Source: an uncultured Oscillospiraceae bacterium (lineage in GTDB: Bacteria; Bacillota; Clostridia; Oscillospirales; Ruminococcaceae). From it: 23,695 bases of DNA. Each line of letters starts with the position of its first letter. The first letter of the stretch is position 1. Shown here in pieces: positions 7,985-16,033 of this stretch. The translations under genes and the position numbers were made by a program. The stretch covers positions 1 to 23,695 of the forward strand of contig CAKTAM010000020.1 in NCBI GenBank assembly GCA_934527255.1. The letters are read 5' to 3'. The notes under the pieces were generated by a model. The model was not told where the DNA came from. It saw nothing but the letters and a program-made list of their open reading frames with translations, and searched no databases.

Positions 7985-10900
7985 ATGCACAAGAAGGAAA
8001 CGGGGAAAAAGGCCCGGCGGCCTCTGCGCTGGCGGCACCGCATGCTTTGCTGTCTGGCCGTGCTGGCGGCATTGGGCACGGCATATGCCATGGTGCTTCC
8101 GGCGCTGACAGCCGAGGAGCAGCCGCTGTGCGGGCTGCACGAGCATACGCACACGCAGGCATGCTACAGCGAACCGGAGCTGATCTGCGGGCTGACGCAG
8201 ACGCCGGGGCATACGCACGGCGAAGACTGCGCCGTACCGACCGCATCGGAGCAGGCGGCCGCCCAGTCAACGCAGGAGCCGACGGCGCAGCAGGAACAGC
8301 CTTCCACGCAGGAGGATGCCGCGCCGGTCTGCAATCCGGAGGAAAGTGCGCCGCACACGCATACACAGGCGTGCTACAGCGAGCCGGTGCTGATCTGCGG
8401 GCAGCAGCAGCACACGCACAGCCCGGCCTGTTATGCGGATGCCGCCGCAGATGTGGAAACGGCGGAGCTTTGGGAGCAGACGCTGCCGACGGCGCTCAGC
8501 GGCAGCTGGCCGGAGGATCTGCTGGCCGTGGCGCAAAGCCAGCTGGGCTACTGCGAAAGCAGCCGCAATTACCGGGTGAATGAGGATGGCACGCGCAGTG
8601 CCTACAGCCGGTATGGGGCGTGGTACGGGCAGCCGTATGAAGCATGGAGCGCCCTGTTCGCCGCATTCTGCCTGCAGTATGCCGGGGTTCCGGCCGAGGC
8701 GCTGCCCACTGCCGCCGACTGTGCCGCATGGCTGCAGCTGCTGCGGGAGAGCGGACAGTACACCGAGGCCGCGCAGGCCGCCGTGCAGCGCGGCGATCTG
8801 GTCTTTCTGGATGGGGACGCCGATGGCGCTGCCGATCATGTTGGCATTGCGGTCAATACGCCGCAGGCAGGCGAGGCGCTGCAAACTGTTGTGGGCGCAT
8901 GGGACGGCGCTGTTGCAAAGCAAAGCTGGGCGGCGGGGGACAGCCGTATTCTGGGCGTCGCCTCGCTGCCGCCGCAGACGTTTGGCTGCGGTGTACAGGG
9001 GCACCTGCACACGGCGGAATGCTATGCCGACGGGCAGTTGATCTGCCCGCGCAGCGAGCACCGGCACACGACGGAATGCCAGCAGACGCCCGCAGAGGAA
9101 GAGCCGGAGCCGTCAGAGGAGCAGCCCGCGCCGGAGCAGCCGTCCCTTTCGCAGCAGGAGGGCCTGCCGGTGGACTGCTATGTTCTGCTGGACGATCGCT
9201 GGCAGCGGATGGGCACGCTGACGGCCGCCCGCGCCGATGCAGCCCAGCCGCCCGCCGACGAAGCGCCCCTGCCGGAGACCCCGGCGGAAGCGCCGACGAC
9301 GGCAGATGAGGCGCAGCTGCCCGGGGAGGCGGAGCCCCAGCCGTCAACGGACGCAGCGTGGCTTCTGCCTGCGCAGCAGCTGGAGGAGCTGCTGGGGGAA
9401 TTTGGCTTTGAGGCGGCGACGGCAGCGCCTGAACAGTTGGCCGTCCGGCCGCGCGGCGGCACGGCAGGGCTGTGCTCTGCGGCGGCCGGGGCGGCCGACG
9501 GTCAGCTGACGCTGCCAGCCGCAGAGACGGCTGCCGAGCCGGAGGGCTGGGAGCTTTATTATCTGCCGGGCAATCGGCAGCCGCTTGTCGACTGTCCGTC
9601 GCCCGCCGCGCTGGAGGTCAACGGCAGCGCCTTTTATTCGGTGCGCATCTGCGATGCCGCAGGCGAGCTGCTGGCACTGCGGTATGTGCTCTCCGGCGGC
9701 ACGCTGGATGAAGCCGCTCCCGACCTTGCCGCACGCTGGCTGGCGCTGCTGGCAGACGGCAGCGCGCAGCTGCTGGAGGGCGGCCGCCTGTATCTGTCGG
9801 CCGTCAGCGGGCCGGTGCGCCTGCTGCCTGCGGGCGAAGAGGCGCTGTTACCATATACGGTACAGCTTCGGGTGCGTATTGATGAGGAATGGCGCACGGT
9901 GGGCACGCTGCCCTGCTATTATGAGGGGAACGTCGGCCCCGAGACCCGGGCCTATATCACCTCCGATGCAGCGGCCGGTGTTCTGGCGGCGTTTGGATAT
10001 ACCGCCGACCGACAGCCCGGCTATCGCTTTGCCAGCGGCTATGACCGGCTGTATCTGCTGCAGAACGCACAGGGCGAGTGCCTGTCGCTGACCAAAGACG
10101 GCACGCTGGCCCCGGCTGCGCCGGACGGCAGTGAGCGGCAGTATTTCCGCCTTCTGACACAGGCGGACGGCAGCACGGGCTTTTCCCCGCTGGCGGATGA
10201 CAGCCTTTGTCTGAACGCGGTGCCGGGGGCGGCCGGGTCGGATGTCTTTGCGGTAGAGAGTGCGGCGGCGGGTCTTCCGACGGCGCAGATCTGGCAGCCG
10301 ACGGCGCAGCAGCTGTTTTCGGCGGATGGCAGCGCCATGCCGTACCGTGACGGCTACCGCATCGGCCTGACGGCAAAGGGCGGCGGCGATCTGCTCTGCT
10401 GCTATCTGCCCGGGCAGACGCAGGCGTTTTCCAACGTTCCACAGCAGGCGCTGCCCACCCAGGCCAACGGCTATTGGTCGGTGCGCGTGGTGGATGACAC
10501 GCACAGCATTTACACCGCGGCCGAGCAGGAGGCCATGACGCAGTATGCTCCGGACGGCGGCAGTGTGACGGTCACGGTGCGCAACGGCGACGGTATGCTT
10601 TGGTCGTGCGTGGGCCGCGGCGCGGAGGGCGTGCCCCTTACGGTGCAGGAGACGCAGCAGGACGGCTATACCACCTTTACGCTTTCCAACGTCACCCAGC
10701 CGGTGGAGGTGACGGCCACCAAGGCAGATCCGGCCTTTACGGTGCAGTATTACGCGGTCATTCCGCGCTATGCGCAAAGCGGCAGTGATCCCCTGACCGT
10801 CATTGATACCTCCGGCGGCGTTCTGCCCACCAACGGCGGCAGCATGGCGACCCGTCGGCTGTATCTGGAGGGCACCGGCCAAAAAACGACGCAGAACGCC

Positions 10901-12790
10901 GGTGTGGCCACCGAGCTGTACCGGGTGAAAACCGTGGAAGAGCTGACGCGGATGTACCGCGAGGAGGGCTACCGGTTTGAAAGCTCGCCGGGGCTGGGCT
11001 ATGTCAACAAGCTGGAGAAAAACGAAAGCTACCGGCTGGAGGCGGTCGGCGTGCTGAAGCCCGGCTGCGACCCGGCCAGCACGGCCGAGGCCGACTGGCA
11101 GTGGTACGCGGCGCAGGAGAATGCCCCGGCCTTTACCAATCTGGCCGCGCAGGCAGACGCCTCCACCATCCTCATTCAGGAGGGCACGGTGCTGCGGCTG
11201 CGCTACCGCACCACGGACAGCGACTATTACAACGACACCACCTTTTACGATTACGATATTTCCGGCGGCAAAAGCGGCGGCCGCTGGCGTACCGGCACGG
11301 CCGGTATCAACAGCAGCCAGAACTACACCGCCAGCCGCAACGGAAAGCGCACCTGGGCCTCCGGTGCGGATGTGCTGGCGTTCGGCAACCAGAACTGCGG
11401 CACCGGCATGGGCTGGTATGTGTTCGACGGCGGCTATCTCAACGCGGCCAACAGCACCAACCTCGGTTATCAGAAGGCTACCTTCGGGCTGGTGCAGGGG
11501 CTGAACGCCGACGGCACCCTGCGCTATAACGACTGGATCGTCGCCCCGAACCTGTTCAACGAGGGCGAAGCAAAGGGCAAACGTACCTTTGCGGGCAGCT
11601 CGCTGCGCTTTGACCGGGTGGGTGACACCTATACTCTTGGGGCGGCCACGCTGAAAAACGCCGACGGCAGCCGCCATACCGTCGACGGCCTGCAGTACTT
11701 CTTCCATCCGTCGCCGCACAGCGGCTGCATCTGGGATGGTGCAAACAGCGGGCAAAGCTGGCAGAGCAGCATTTTTACCAACAACTTCTGGCCGCTGGAT
11801 GCGGCCACCGGCGGGGCGGACGGCCTGTGGGGCGCATACGGCAGCGAGGGCAATTATCAGGGCTATGCCAACGGCGGCAGCCCCGCCTCCGGCTGGAGCG
11901 CCCGCAGCGGCGCGTTCCCGGCCGGAGATGACGGCCGGGCGCACAACTGGTTCTTCGGCATGAACTTCTCGGTCGATTTCCAGCTGACGGAGGATTACGT
12001 CGGCCCGCTGGAATACACCTTCTTCGGCGACGACGATCTGTGGGTATTTCTGGACGGTCGGCTGGTCTGCGACATCGGCGGCGTGCACAGCTCCATCGGC
12101 GAGTATGTCGACCTGCGCGATTATCTGCCGGAGGGCTCCGGCGGCCGCCATACGCTGACCTTCTTTTATACCGAGCGCGGGGCCTCCGGCTCTACCTGCT
12201 ATATGCAGTTTACGCTGCCGTCGGTCTCGGGCTCGACCGTCAGCCGGGATACCGGCGCTCTGCAGCTTTCCAAGCAGGTGGATGCGCCGGAGCAGGAGTA
12301 CCGCGAGGCGGAATACCGCTTTCAGATCGACCTGCTGGAGAAAGAGGGCGGCGCGCCGCTGAACCAGACGGTCCGCTGCGCGCGCAGCGACGGCACCTAT
12401 GCCACGGTGCGCAGCGGCGGGATCATCGGCCTGCACCACGGTGAAACGGCGCTGATCAGCGGGCTTCCGGCGGGCGCCTGGTACCGCGTTTGTGAGCTGA
12501 CCACAGAAGGCTATGCAACGTCTGTCAACGGCGTCGAGGGAACCGTCACCGGCGGCAGCATTGCCGCAGGCGGCATTCAGCAGGCGGCGTTTGTCAATAC
12601 ACCCTATCGCGAGCTGCCGCAGACCGGCGGCACCGGAACACTGCTTTATTGGGGCGGCGGCACGGCGCTGACCGCGTTCGCGGTCTGGTTCGATGGCCGT
12701 CGGCGCAGAAAGGAGGCATGCGCAGGCCCGGCGGCCCGTCACCGTGAAAAAACGTTCAACCGCAGAAGAAAGGAAAACACTCCTACATGA
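7985..12790 (+). CDS. Giant LPXTG surface protein, probable pilus tip adhesin with fibro-slime domain
   Basis: 1601-residue exported protein. Signal peptide at 1-43, with the motif TAYAMVLPALT seen in large Clostridia surface proteins. Then come: four C-x(4/7)-H-x-H-x3-C repeats (49-149); a CHAP-like domain (about 170-328) with His285 but Ser222 where the nucleophile Cys is expected; two more repeats (335-365); an acidic Pro/Glu/Ala linker; two related modules containing W-x(3)-GTL motifs (about 396-475 and 624-672); a fibro-slime/PA14-like domain (about 1320-1410, with FFGDDDLWVFLDG); a pilin isopeptide domain (about 1425-1540, Lys1430 and Glu1504 the likely bond partners); and sorting signal LPQTG (1544-1548). 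The 53-residue tail is longer than usual and its stop overlaps the pilin start (ATGA at 12787). AAAGGAAG lies about 8 bases before the start. Position first among the LPXTG genes and its size suggest the pilus tip. Ligand unknown. Confidence 0.88.
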   Translation: MHKKETGKKARRPLRWRHRMLCCLAVLAALGTAYAMVLPALTAEEQPLCGLHEHTHTQACYSEPELICGLTQTPGHTHGEDCAVPTASEQAAAQSTQEPTAQQEQPSTQEDAAPVCNPEESAPHTHTQACYSEPVLICGQQQHTHSPACYADAAADVETAELWEQTLPTALSGSWPEDLLAVAQSQLGYCESSRNYRVNEDGTRSAYSRYGAWYGQPYEAWSALFAAFCLQYAGVPAEALPTAADCAAWLQLLRESGQYTEAAQAAVQRGDLVFLDGDADGAADHVGIAVNTPQAGEALQTVVGAWDGAVAKQSWAAGDSRILGVASLPPQTFGCGVQGHLHTAECYADGQLICPRSEHRHTTECQQTPAEEEPEPSEEQPAPEQPSLSQQEGLPVDCYVLLDDRWQRMGTLTAARADAAQPPADEAPLPETPAEAPTTADEAQLPGEAEPQPSTDAAWLLPAQQLEELLGEFGFEAATAAPEQLAVRPRGGTAGLCSAAAGAADGQLTLPAAETAAEPEGWELYYLPGNRQPLVDCPSPAALEVNGSAFYSVRICDAAGELLALRYVLSGGTLDEAAPDLAARWLALLADGSAQLLEGGRLYLSAVSGPVRLLPAGEEALLPYTVQLRVRIDEEWRTVGTLPCYYEGNVGPETRAYITSDAAAGVLAAFGYTADRQPGYRFASGYDRLYLLQNAQGECLSLTKDGTLAPAAPDGSERQYFRLLTQADGSTGFSPLADDSLCLNAVPGAAGSDVFAVESAAAGLPTAQIWQPTAQQLFSADGSAMPYRDGYRIGLTAKGGGDLLCCYLPGQTQAFSNVPQQALPTQANGYWSVRVVDDTHSIYTAAEQEAMTQYAPDGGSVTVTVRNGDGMLWSCVGRGAEGVPLTVQETQQDGYTTFTLSNVTQPVEVTATKADPAFTVQYYAVIPRYAQSGSDPLTVIDTSGGVLPTNGGSMATRRLYLEGTGQKTTQNAGVATELYRVKTVEELTRMYREEGYRFESSPGLGYVNKLEKNESYRLEAVGVLKPGCDPASTAEADWQWYAAQENAPAFTNLAAQADASTILIQEGTVLRLRYRTTDSDYYNDTTFYDYDISGGKSGGRWRTGTAGINSSQNYTASRNGKRTWASGADVLAFGNQNCGTGMGWYVFDGGYLNAANSTNLGYQKATFGLVQGLNADGTLRYNDWIVAPNLFNEGEAKGKRTFAGSSLRFDRVGDTYTLGAATLKNADGSRHTVDGLQYFFHPSPHSGCIWDGANSGQSWQSSIFTNNFWPLDAATGGADGLWGAYGSEGNYQGYANGGSPASGWSARSGAFPAGDDGRAHNWFFGMNFSVDFQLTEDYVGPLEYTFFGDDDLWVFLDGRLVCDIGGVHSSIGEYVDLRDYLPEGSGGRHTLTFFYTERGASGSTCYMQFTLPSVSGSTVSRDTGALQLSKQVDAPEQEYREAEYRFQIDLLEKEGGAPLNQTVRCARSDGTYATVRSGGIIGLHHGETALISGLPAGAWYRVCELTTEGYATSVNGVEGTVTGGSIAAGGIQQAAFVNTPYRELPQTGGTGTLLYWGGGTALTAFAVWFDGRRRRKEACAGPAARHREKTFNRRRKENTPT
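8144..8191 (+). repeat. 48-bp imperfect direct repeat, copy 1 (second copy 8354-8401)
   Basis: The copies at 8144-8191 and 8354-8401 match at 42 of 48 positions and encode the same 16-residue block except for one Glu/Val change. Five of the six differences are silent, so the peptide has been kept while the DNA drifted. They belong to the Cys/His repeat region of the large surface protein. Confidence 0.85.
8354..8401 (+). repeat. 48-bp imperfect direct repeat, copy 2
   Basis: Second copy of the block at 8144-8191, 210 bases downstream. Recombination between the copies would delete 70 codons in frame, removing two of the Cys/His motifs. Confidence 0.85.
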
Positions 12791-14412
12791 AACAGGCAAA
12801 AAAACTGGCCAGCCTGCTGCTGGCCCTGCTGGTGCTGCTGGGGCTGGCCGTTCCGGCACTGGCTGCCCAGCACACCTATGAATTGTATCAGATCTTTACC
12901 GGCGATTACGCCGACGGTATTCTTTCCAACGTCAAATGGGGCAAAAACGGCACCTCCACGCCGGGCCAGACGGTCGAGGCGGATGTGCTGCGGGCGCTGG
13001 AGGCCGTGACGGCGGCGACCAGCGACACCGAAAAGCTGACGGTCATCCGCCGGTATGCCGATCTTTCGACCGAACCCTATCTGACCGGCAGTGCGGGGCA
13101 GTCGCAGTTTACCGATCTGCCAAACGGCTATTACCTGGTGCGGGATGTGCCCGGCACGCAGGGGGGTGAGAACGACTTCAACACGCTGTATGTGGTGCAG
13201 GTGGTGGACAGCACCCTGACCGTGCACCCCAAGGGCGATGTGCCGACGGTGGAAAAGAAGATCGTGGAGGGCGAAGAGCGGGTGGACGCCAACGAGGCAT
13301 CCATCGGCGATACGGTATCGTATGAGATCACCGGCACCCTGCCCGAGAACATCGCCGATTATCAGACGTATTATTATGTGTTCACCGATACGCTTTCCCG
13401 CGGGCTGACCTACCGGGAGGATGCCCGCGTTACGCTGGATGGCGTTGACGTTACGGCCTGGTTTTACTGCGGCGCACAGGCGGCAGCCGACGGGGCCACG
13501 ACCCTGACCTTCGGCATACAGGATCTGCTGGCGCTGACAAAGCTGCAGGGCATTTCCGTCTCCGCCAGCAGCCGCATCGTCGTGCGCTATTCGGCCACGC
13601 TGAATGAAAATGCGGTCGTTGCCGGTGCGGGCAACCCCAACGAGGTGCGCCTGGCCTACTCCAACGACCCCAACAACAGCGGCTCCGGCACGCTGGAGCC
13701 GCCGCCGGAAAACCCCGAAAAGCCGTCGCCGGTTCATCCCGGCGGTGAGACCCCGAAGGATGAGGTCGTCACCTATACCACCGAGCTGACCGTGCTGAAA
13801 AACGACGAAGAGGGCAACATTCTGCCCGGGGCCGAGTTTACCTTGACCGGCGACGGCGTGAACATTGTGCTGGTCACGGTCACGACCTTCACCGAAGACG
13901 CCGAGGGCGCTTACTGGAAGCTGAAAAACGGCACATACACCACCACGCCGCCGATCGTGACGGGCGGGGAGGACGATAACAGCGCCGATTACGAAAGCAC
14001 GGAGATCCGCTATGCCAAGGAGACCCGGCTGACGGCGAAGGGCAGCGGGCAGACGCAGACGGCCGTCAGCGGCACGGTCGACCCCGAAACCGGCCGTGTG
14101 ACATTTACCGGCCTTGGCGCTGGCACCTATACGCTGACGGAGACCGTTACCCCGGCCGGTTACAACACCATTGCGCCGGTCACGTTTACGCTGACCTTTG
14201 ACGCGAAGACAACGGCCTTTCTTTCGGATAACGAGGCCATTCGTGTTGGGCAGGACAACCGCCTGGCCGCCACGGTAGTCAACGAAAAGGGCTCGTCGCT
14301 GCCCGGCACCGGCGGCATGGGCACGACTCTGTTCCATGCGGCGGGCGGCGTGCTTGCGGCGGCCGCGCTGGTCGTGCTGCTGGCGCGCAGACGCCTTGAT
14401 GTCGAGCGGTAA
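12787..14412 (+). CDS. Major pilin (shaft) subunit, LPGTG-anchored, isopeptide-forming
   Basis: 541-residue exported protein with a signal peptide (1-27, likely cut after ALAA). VHPKGDVPT (146-154) is a pilin motif whose Lys149 is the likely acceptor for sortase-made bonds to the next subunit. A fimbrial isopeptide domain follows (about 155-300). A Pro-rich hinge (about 302-325) leads to a SpaA-like Cna-B domain whose E-box GTYTLTETVTPAGY places the catalytic Glu at 452. LPGTG (505-509), a hydrophobic stretch and RRRLDVER complete the sorting signal. This architecture is that of class C sortase-polymerised major pilins. Its ATG overlaps the stop of the tip gene, with GAAAGG about 13 bases upstream, so coupling may matter. 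The sortase C gene follows directly. Confidence 0.93.
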   Translation: MKQAKKLASLLLALLVLLGLAVPALAAQHTYELYQIFTGDYADGILSNVKWGKNGTSTPGQTVEADVLRALEAVTAATSDTEKLTVIRRYADLSTEPYLTGSAGQSQFTDLPNGYYLVRDVPGTQGGENDFNTLYVVQVVDSTLTVHPKGDVPTVEKKIVEGEERVDANEASIGDTVSYEITGTLPENIADYQTYYYVFTDTLSRGLTYREDARVTLDGVDVTAWFYCGAQAAADGATTLTFGIQDLLALTKLQGISVSASSRIVVRYSATLNENAVVAGAGNPNEVRLAYSNDPNNSGSGTLEPPPENPEKPSPVHPGGETPKDEVVTYTTELTVLKNDEEGNILPGAEFTLTGDGVNIVLVTVTTFTEDAEGAYWKLKNGTYTTTPPIVTGGEDDNSADYESTEIRYAKETRLTAKGSGQTQTAVSGTVDPETGRVTFTGLGAGTYTLTETVTPAGYNTIAPVTFTLTFDAKTTAFLSDNEAIRVGQDNRLAATVVNEKGSSLPGTGGMGTTLFHAAGGVLAAAALVVLLARRRLDVER

Positions 14413-14491
14413 CCAAAAGGCGTTCGCCGGGCGCTTTCCCGGCGGCTATGGCGCATTCGTTCCGTAAACATACCACGCAAGCGCCGTTGCG

Positions 14492-14519
14492 GCCGGGACG
14501 GTATCTGTGCCGTCCCGGC
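14492..14519 (+). other. Perfect intercistronic hairpin between major pilin and sortase genes
   Basis: GCCGGGACGG (14492-14501) and CCGTCCCGGC (14510-14519) form a perfect 10-bp stem with an 8-base loop, inside the only sizeable gap of the pilus operon (14413-14543). No T tract follows, so it is not an intrinsic terminator. It ends about 10 bases before the sortase ribosome site. It may stabilise pilin mRNA and reduce sortase expression, giving many pilins per sortase. Confidence 0.6.
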
Positions 14520-14543
14520 TTACAGCGGCGGGGAGAACCCTGC

Positions 14544-15386
14544 ATGAAAAAGAGAAAACGTACGACCATCCTTCTTTTCCTGATCCTTTTTGCAGGGCTG
14601 TCCCTGCTGCTGTACCCCACCGTCAGCAACTACTGGAACACGCTGCACCAGTCGCGTGTCATCGCCGGGTATACCGGCCAGCTTGCCGCGCTGCCGCAGG
14701 CAGACCGACAGCGGCTGTGGGCGGACGCACAGGCATACAATCAGGCGCTGCAGGAAAAAAGCAATCCTTTTTTTCTGACGCAGGCGGAGCAGACCGCCTA
14801 CGCCGGGCTGCTGGATGCGGCTCAGAACGGGGTGATGGGCTATCTGGAAATTCCGTCCCTTGACTGCAGACTGCCGATCTATCACGGTACGGATGAAGCG
14901 GTGCTGCAGGTGGGCGTCGGGCATCTGGAGGGCTCGTCGCTGCCGGTCGGCGGGCCGGGCACGCACTGCGTGCTTTCCGGGCACCGCGGGCTGCCCAGCG
15001 CCCGCCTGTTTACCGACCTTGACCGTCTGCAGCCCGGCGACGGCTTTACGCTGCATGTGCTGGAGGAAACGCTTTCCTACGAGGTGGATCAGATCCGCAT
15101 TGTCGAGCCGCAGCAGCTGGAGGAGCTGGCCATACAGCCCGGCGAGGATTACTGTACGCTGGTCACCTGCACGCCGTACGGCATCAATACGCACCGGCTG
15201 CTGGTGCGCGGCCGCCGGGTAAGCGACCGGCCGCAGGCGGCGCAGGCGCATCTTACGGCGGATGCCGTCGCGCTGGATCCGGCCGCGGCGGCCCCCTTGG
15301 CCGCTGTGCCGCTGGGGCTGCTGTTGCTGGCGGCGGCCGCACTGCAGGCGCACCGAAAAAAACAGAGAGGAGAACGGACGTGTTGA
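14544..15386 (+). CDS. srtC: Class C sortase (pilin polymerase)
   Basis: 280-residue membrane transpeptidase that cleaves LPXTG signals and joins pilins through Lys side chains. Residues about 8-24 form the N-terminal membrane span. The catalytic triad is visible: His147 in LSGHRG, Cys209 in TLVTCTPYG and Arg218 in THRLLVRG. The spacing His-62-Cys-9-Arg equals that of pneumococcal SrtC1 (His131, Cys193, Arg202, from memory). A second hydrophobic segment near the C-terminus (about 246-267) is typical of class C. The start MKKRKR at 14544 has GGGGAG about 8 bases upstream; a longer frame from 14448 would read through the intercistronic hairpin. No obvious DPW/DPF lid motif was seen. It follows the major pilin gene and overlaps the next pilin gene. 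Confidence 0.93.
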   Translation: MKKRKRTTILLFLILFAGLSLLLYPTVSNYWNTLHQSRVIAGYTGQLAALPQADRQRLWADAQAYNQALQEKSNPFFLTQAEQTAYAGLLDAAQNGVMGYLEIPSLDCRLPIYHGTDEAVLQVGVGHLEGSSLPVGGPGTHCVLSGHRGLPSARLFTDLDRLQPGDGFTLHVLEETLSYEVDQIRIVEPQQLEELAIQPGEDYCTLVTCTPYGINTHRLLVRGRRVSDRPQAAQAHLTADAVALDPAAAAPLAAVPLGLLLLAAAALQAHRKKQRGERTC

Positions 15387-16033
15387 AATTCAGGTATCTG
15401 GCGGTATTGCTGGCTGCAGCGCTGCTGTGTACGGCGGCCTTTGCGCTGGAGGTGCCGGAGCTTTCGCGAACAGGGTCGATCCGCGTGGTCATGCGGCAGG
15501 GGCAGACGGTCGTCTCGGGCGGTACGCTGGCGCTGTACCGTGTGGGCGACATCGAGGCTGAGGACGGCGATTACCGTTTTCGCCTGACGGCGGCGTTTGC
15601 CGAAAGTCAGGTGCCGCTGGAGGAGCCCGCCTCGGCCCACACGGCCCAAAAGCTGGCGGCCTTTGCGCAAAGCAGCCGTTTGACCGGGCAGGAAAAAGCC
15701 GTTGCCGCCGACGGCAGCGTGACCTTTTCGCCCCTGCAGCCGGGGCTGTATCTGCTGGTGCAGCCGACGGCGGCCGAGGGGTACGACCCGGCTGCGCCGT
15801 TTCTGGTCAGCGTGCCGCTGCAGCAGGATGGCGCCTATTGCTACGAGGTGGATGCTTCGCCCAAGGTCGAGGTGAAAAAAGCGCCTGCCTCCACACCGCC
15901 GCAGGGGCCGAACCTGCCGCAGACCGGCCAGCTGAACTGGCCGGTGCCGGTGCTGGGAGGCCTGGGGCTGATACTGCTGGCGGTGGGTGGCCTGCAGCGG
16001 GCACGCAGAGGAAAATATGAGCAGGAGAGCTGA
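15380..16033 (+). CDS. Minor/basal pilin, LPQTG-anchored
   Basis: 217-residue exported protein starting at GTG 15380, seven bases after AGGAG and overlapping the sortase stop by 7 bases. Signal peptide 1-22 (cut after AFA). The body (25-158) looks like a single beta-rich pilin domain. ASPKVEV (159-165), just before the wall region, contains Lys162, the likely lysine that receives the growing fibre; similar SPK motifs occur in basal pilins. LPQTG (179-183), a hydrophobic stretch and a basic tail RARRGK form the sorting signal. Where an E-box Glu would be expected the sequence reads LYLLVQPT, with Gln127, so an E-box-type internal bond is doubtful. Small size, position and lack of extra domains support a base or anchor role over a tip role. 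Confidence 0.82.
   Translation: MLKFRYLAVLLAAALLCTAAFALEVPELSRTGSIRVVMRQGQTVVSGGTLALYRVGDIEAEDGDYRFRLTAAFAESQVPLEEPASAHTAQKLAAFAQSSRLTGQEKAVAADGSVTFSPLQPGLYLLVQPTAAEGYDPAAPFLVSVPLQQDGAYCYEVDASPKVEVKKAPASTPPQGPNLPQTGQLNWPVPVLGGLGLILLAVGGLQRARRGKYEQES

Noticed and set aside
9848..12859. Minus-strand 1003-codon open frame opposite the tip protein
   Set aside because: Remarkably long, but low complexity (Ala, Val, Arg, Gly) and without ribosome site or motif; explained by codon bias of the sense gene, which has clear domains and a sorting signal.
12739..14337. Minus-strand 532-codon frame opposite the major pilin
   Set aside because: Antisense to a gene with signal peptide, pilin motif, E-box and LPGTG; no independent support.
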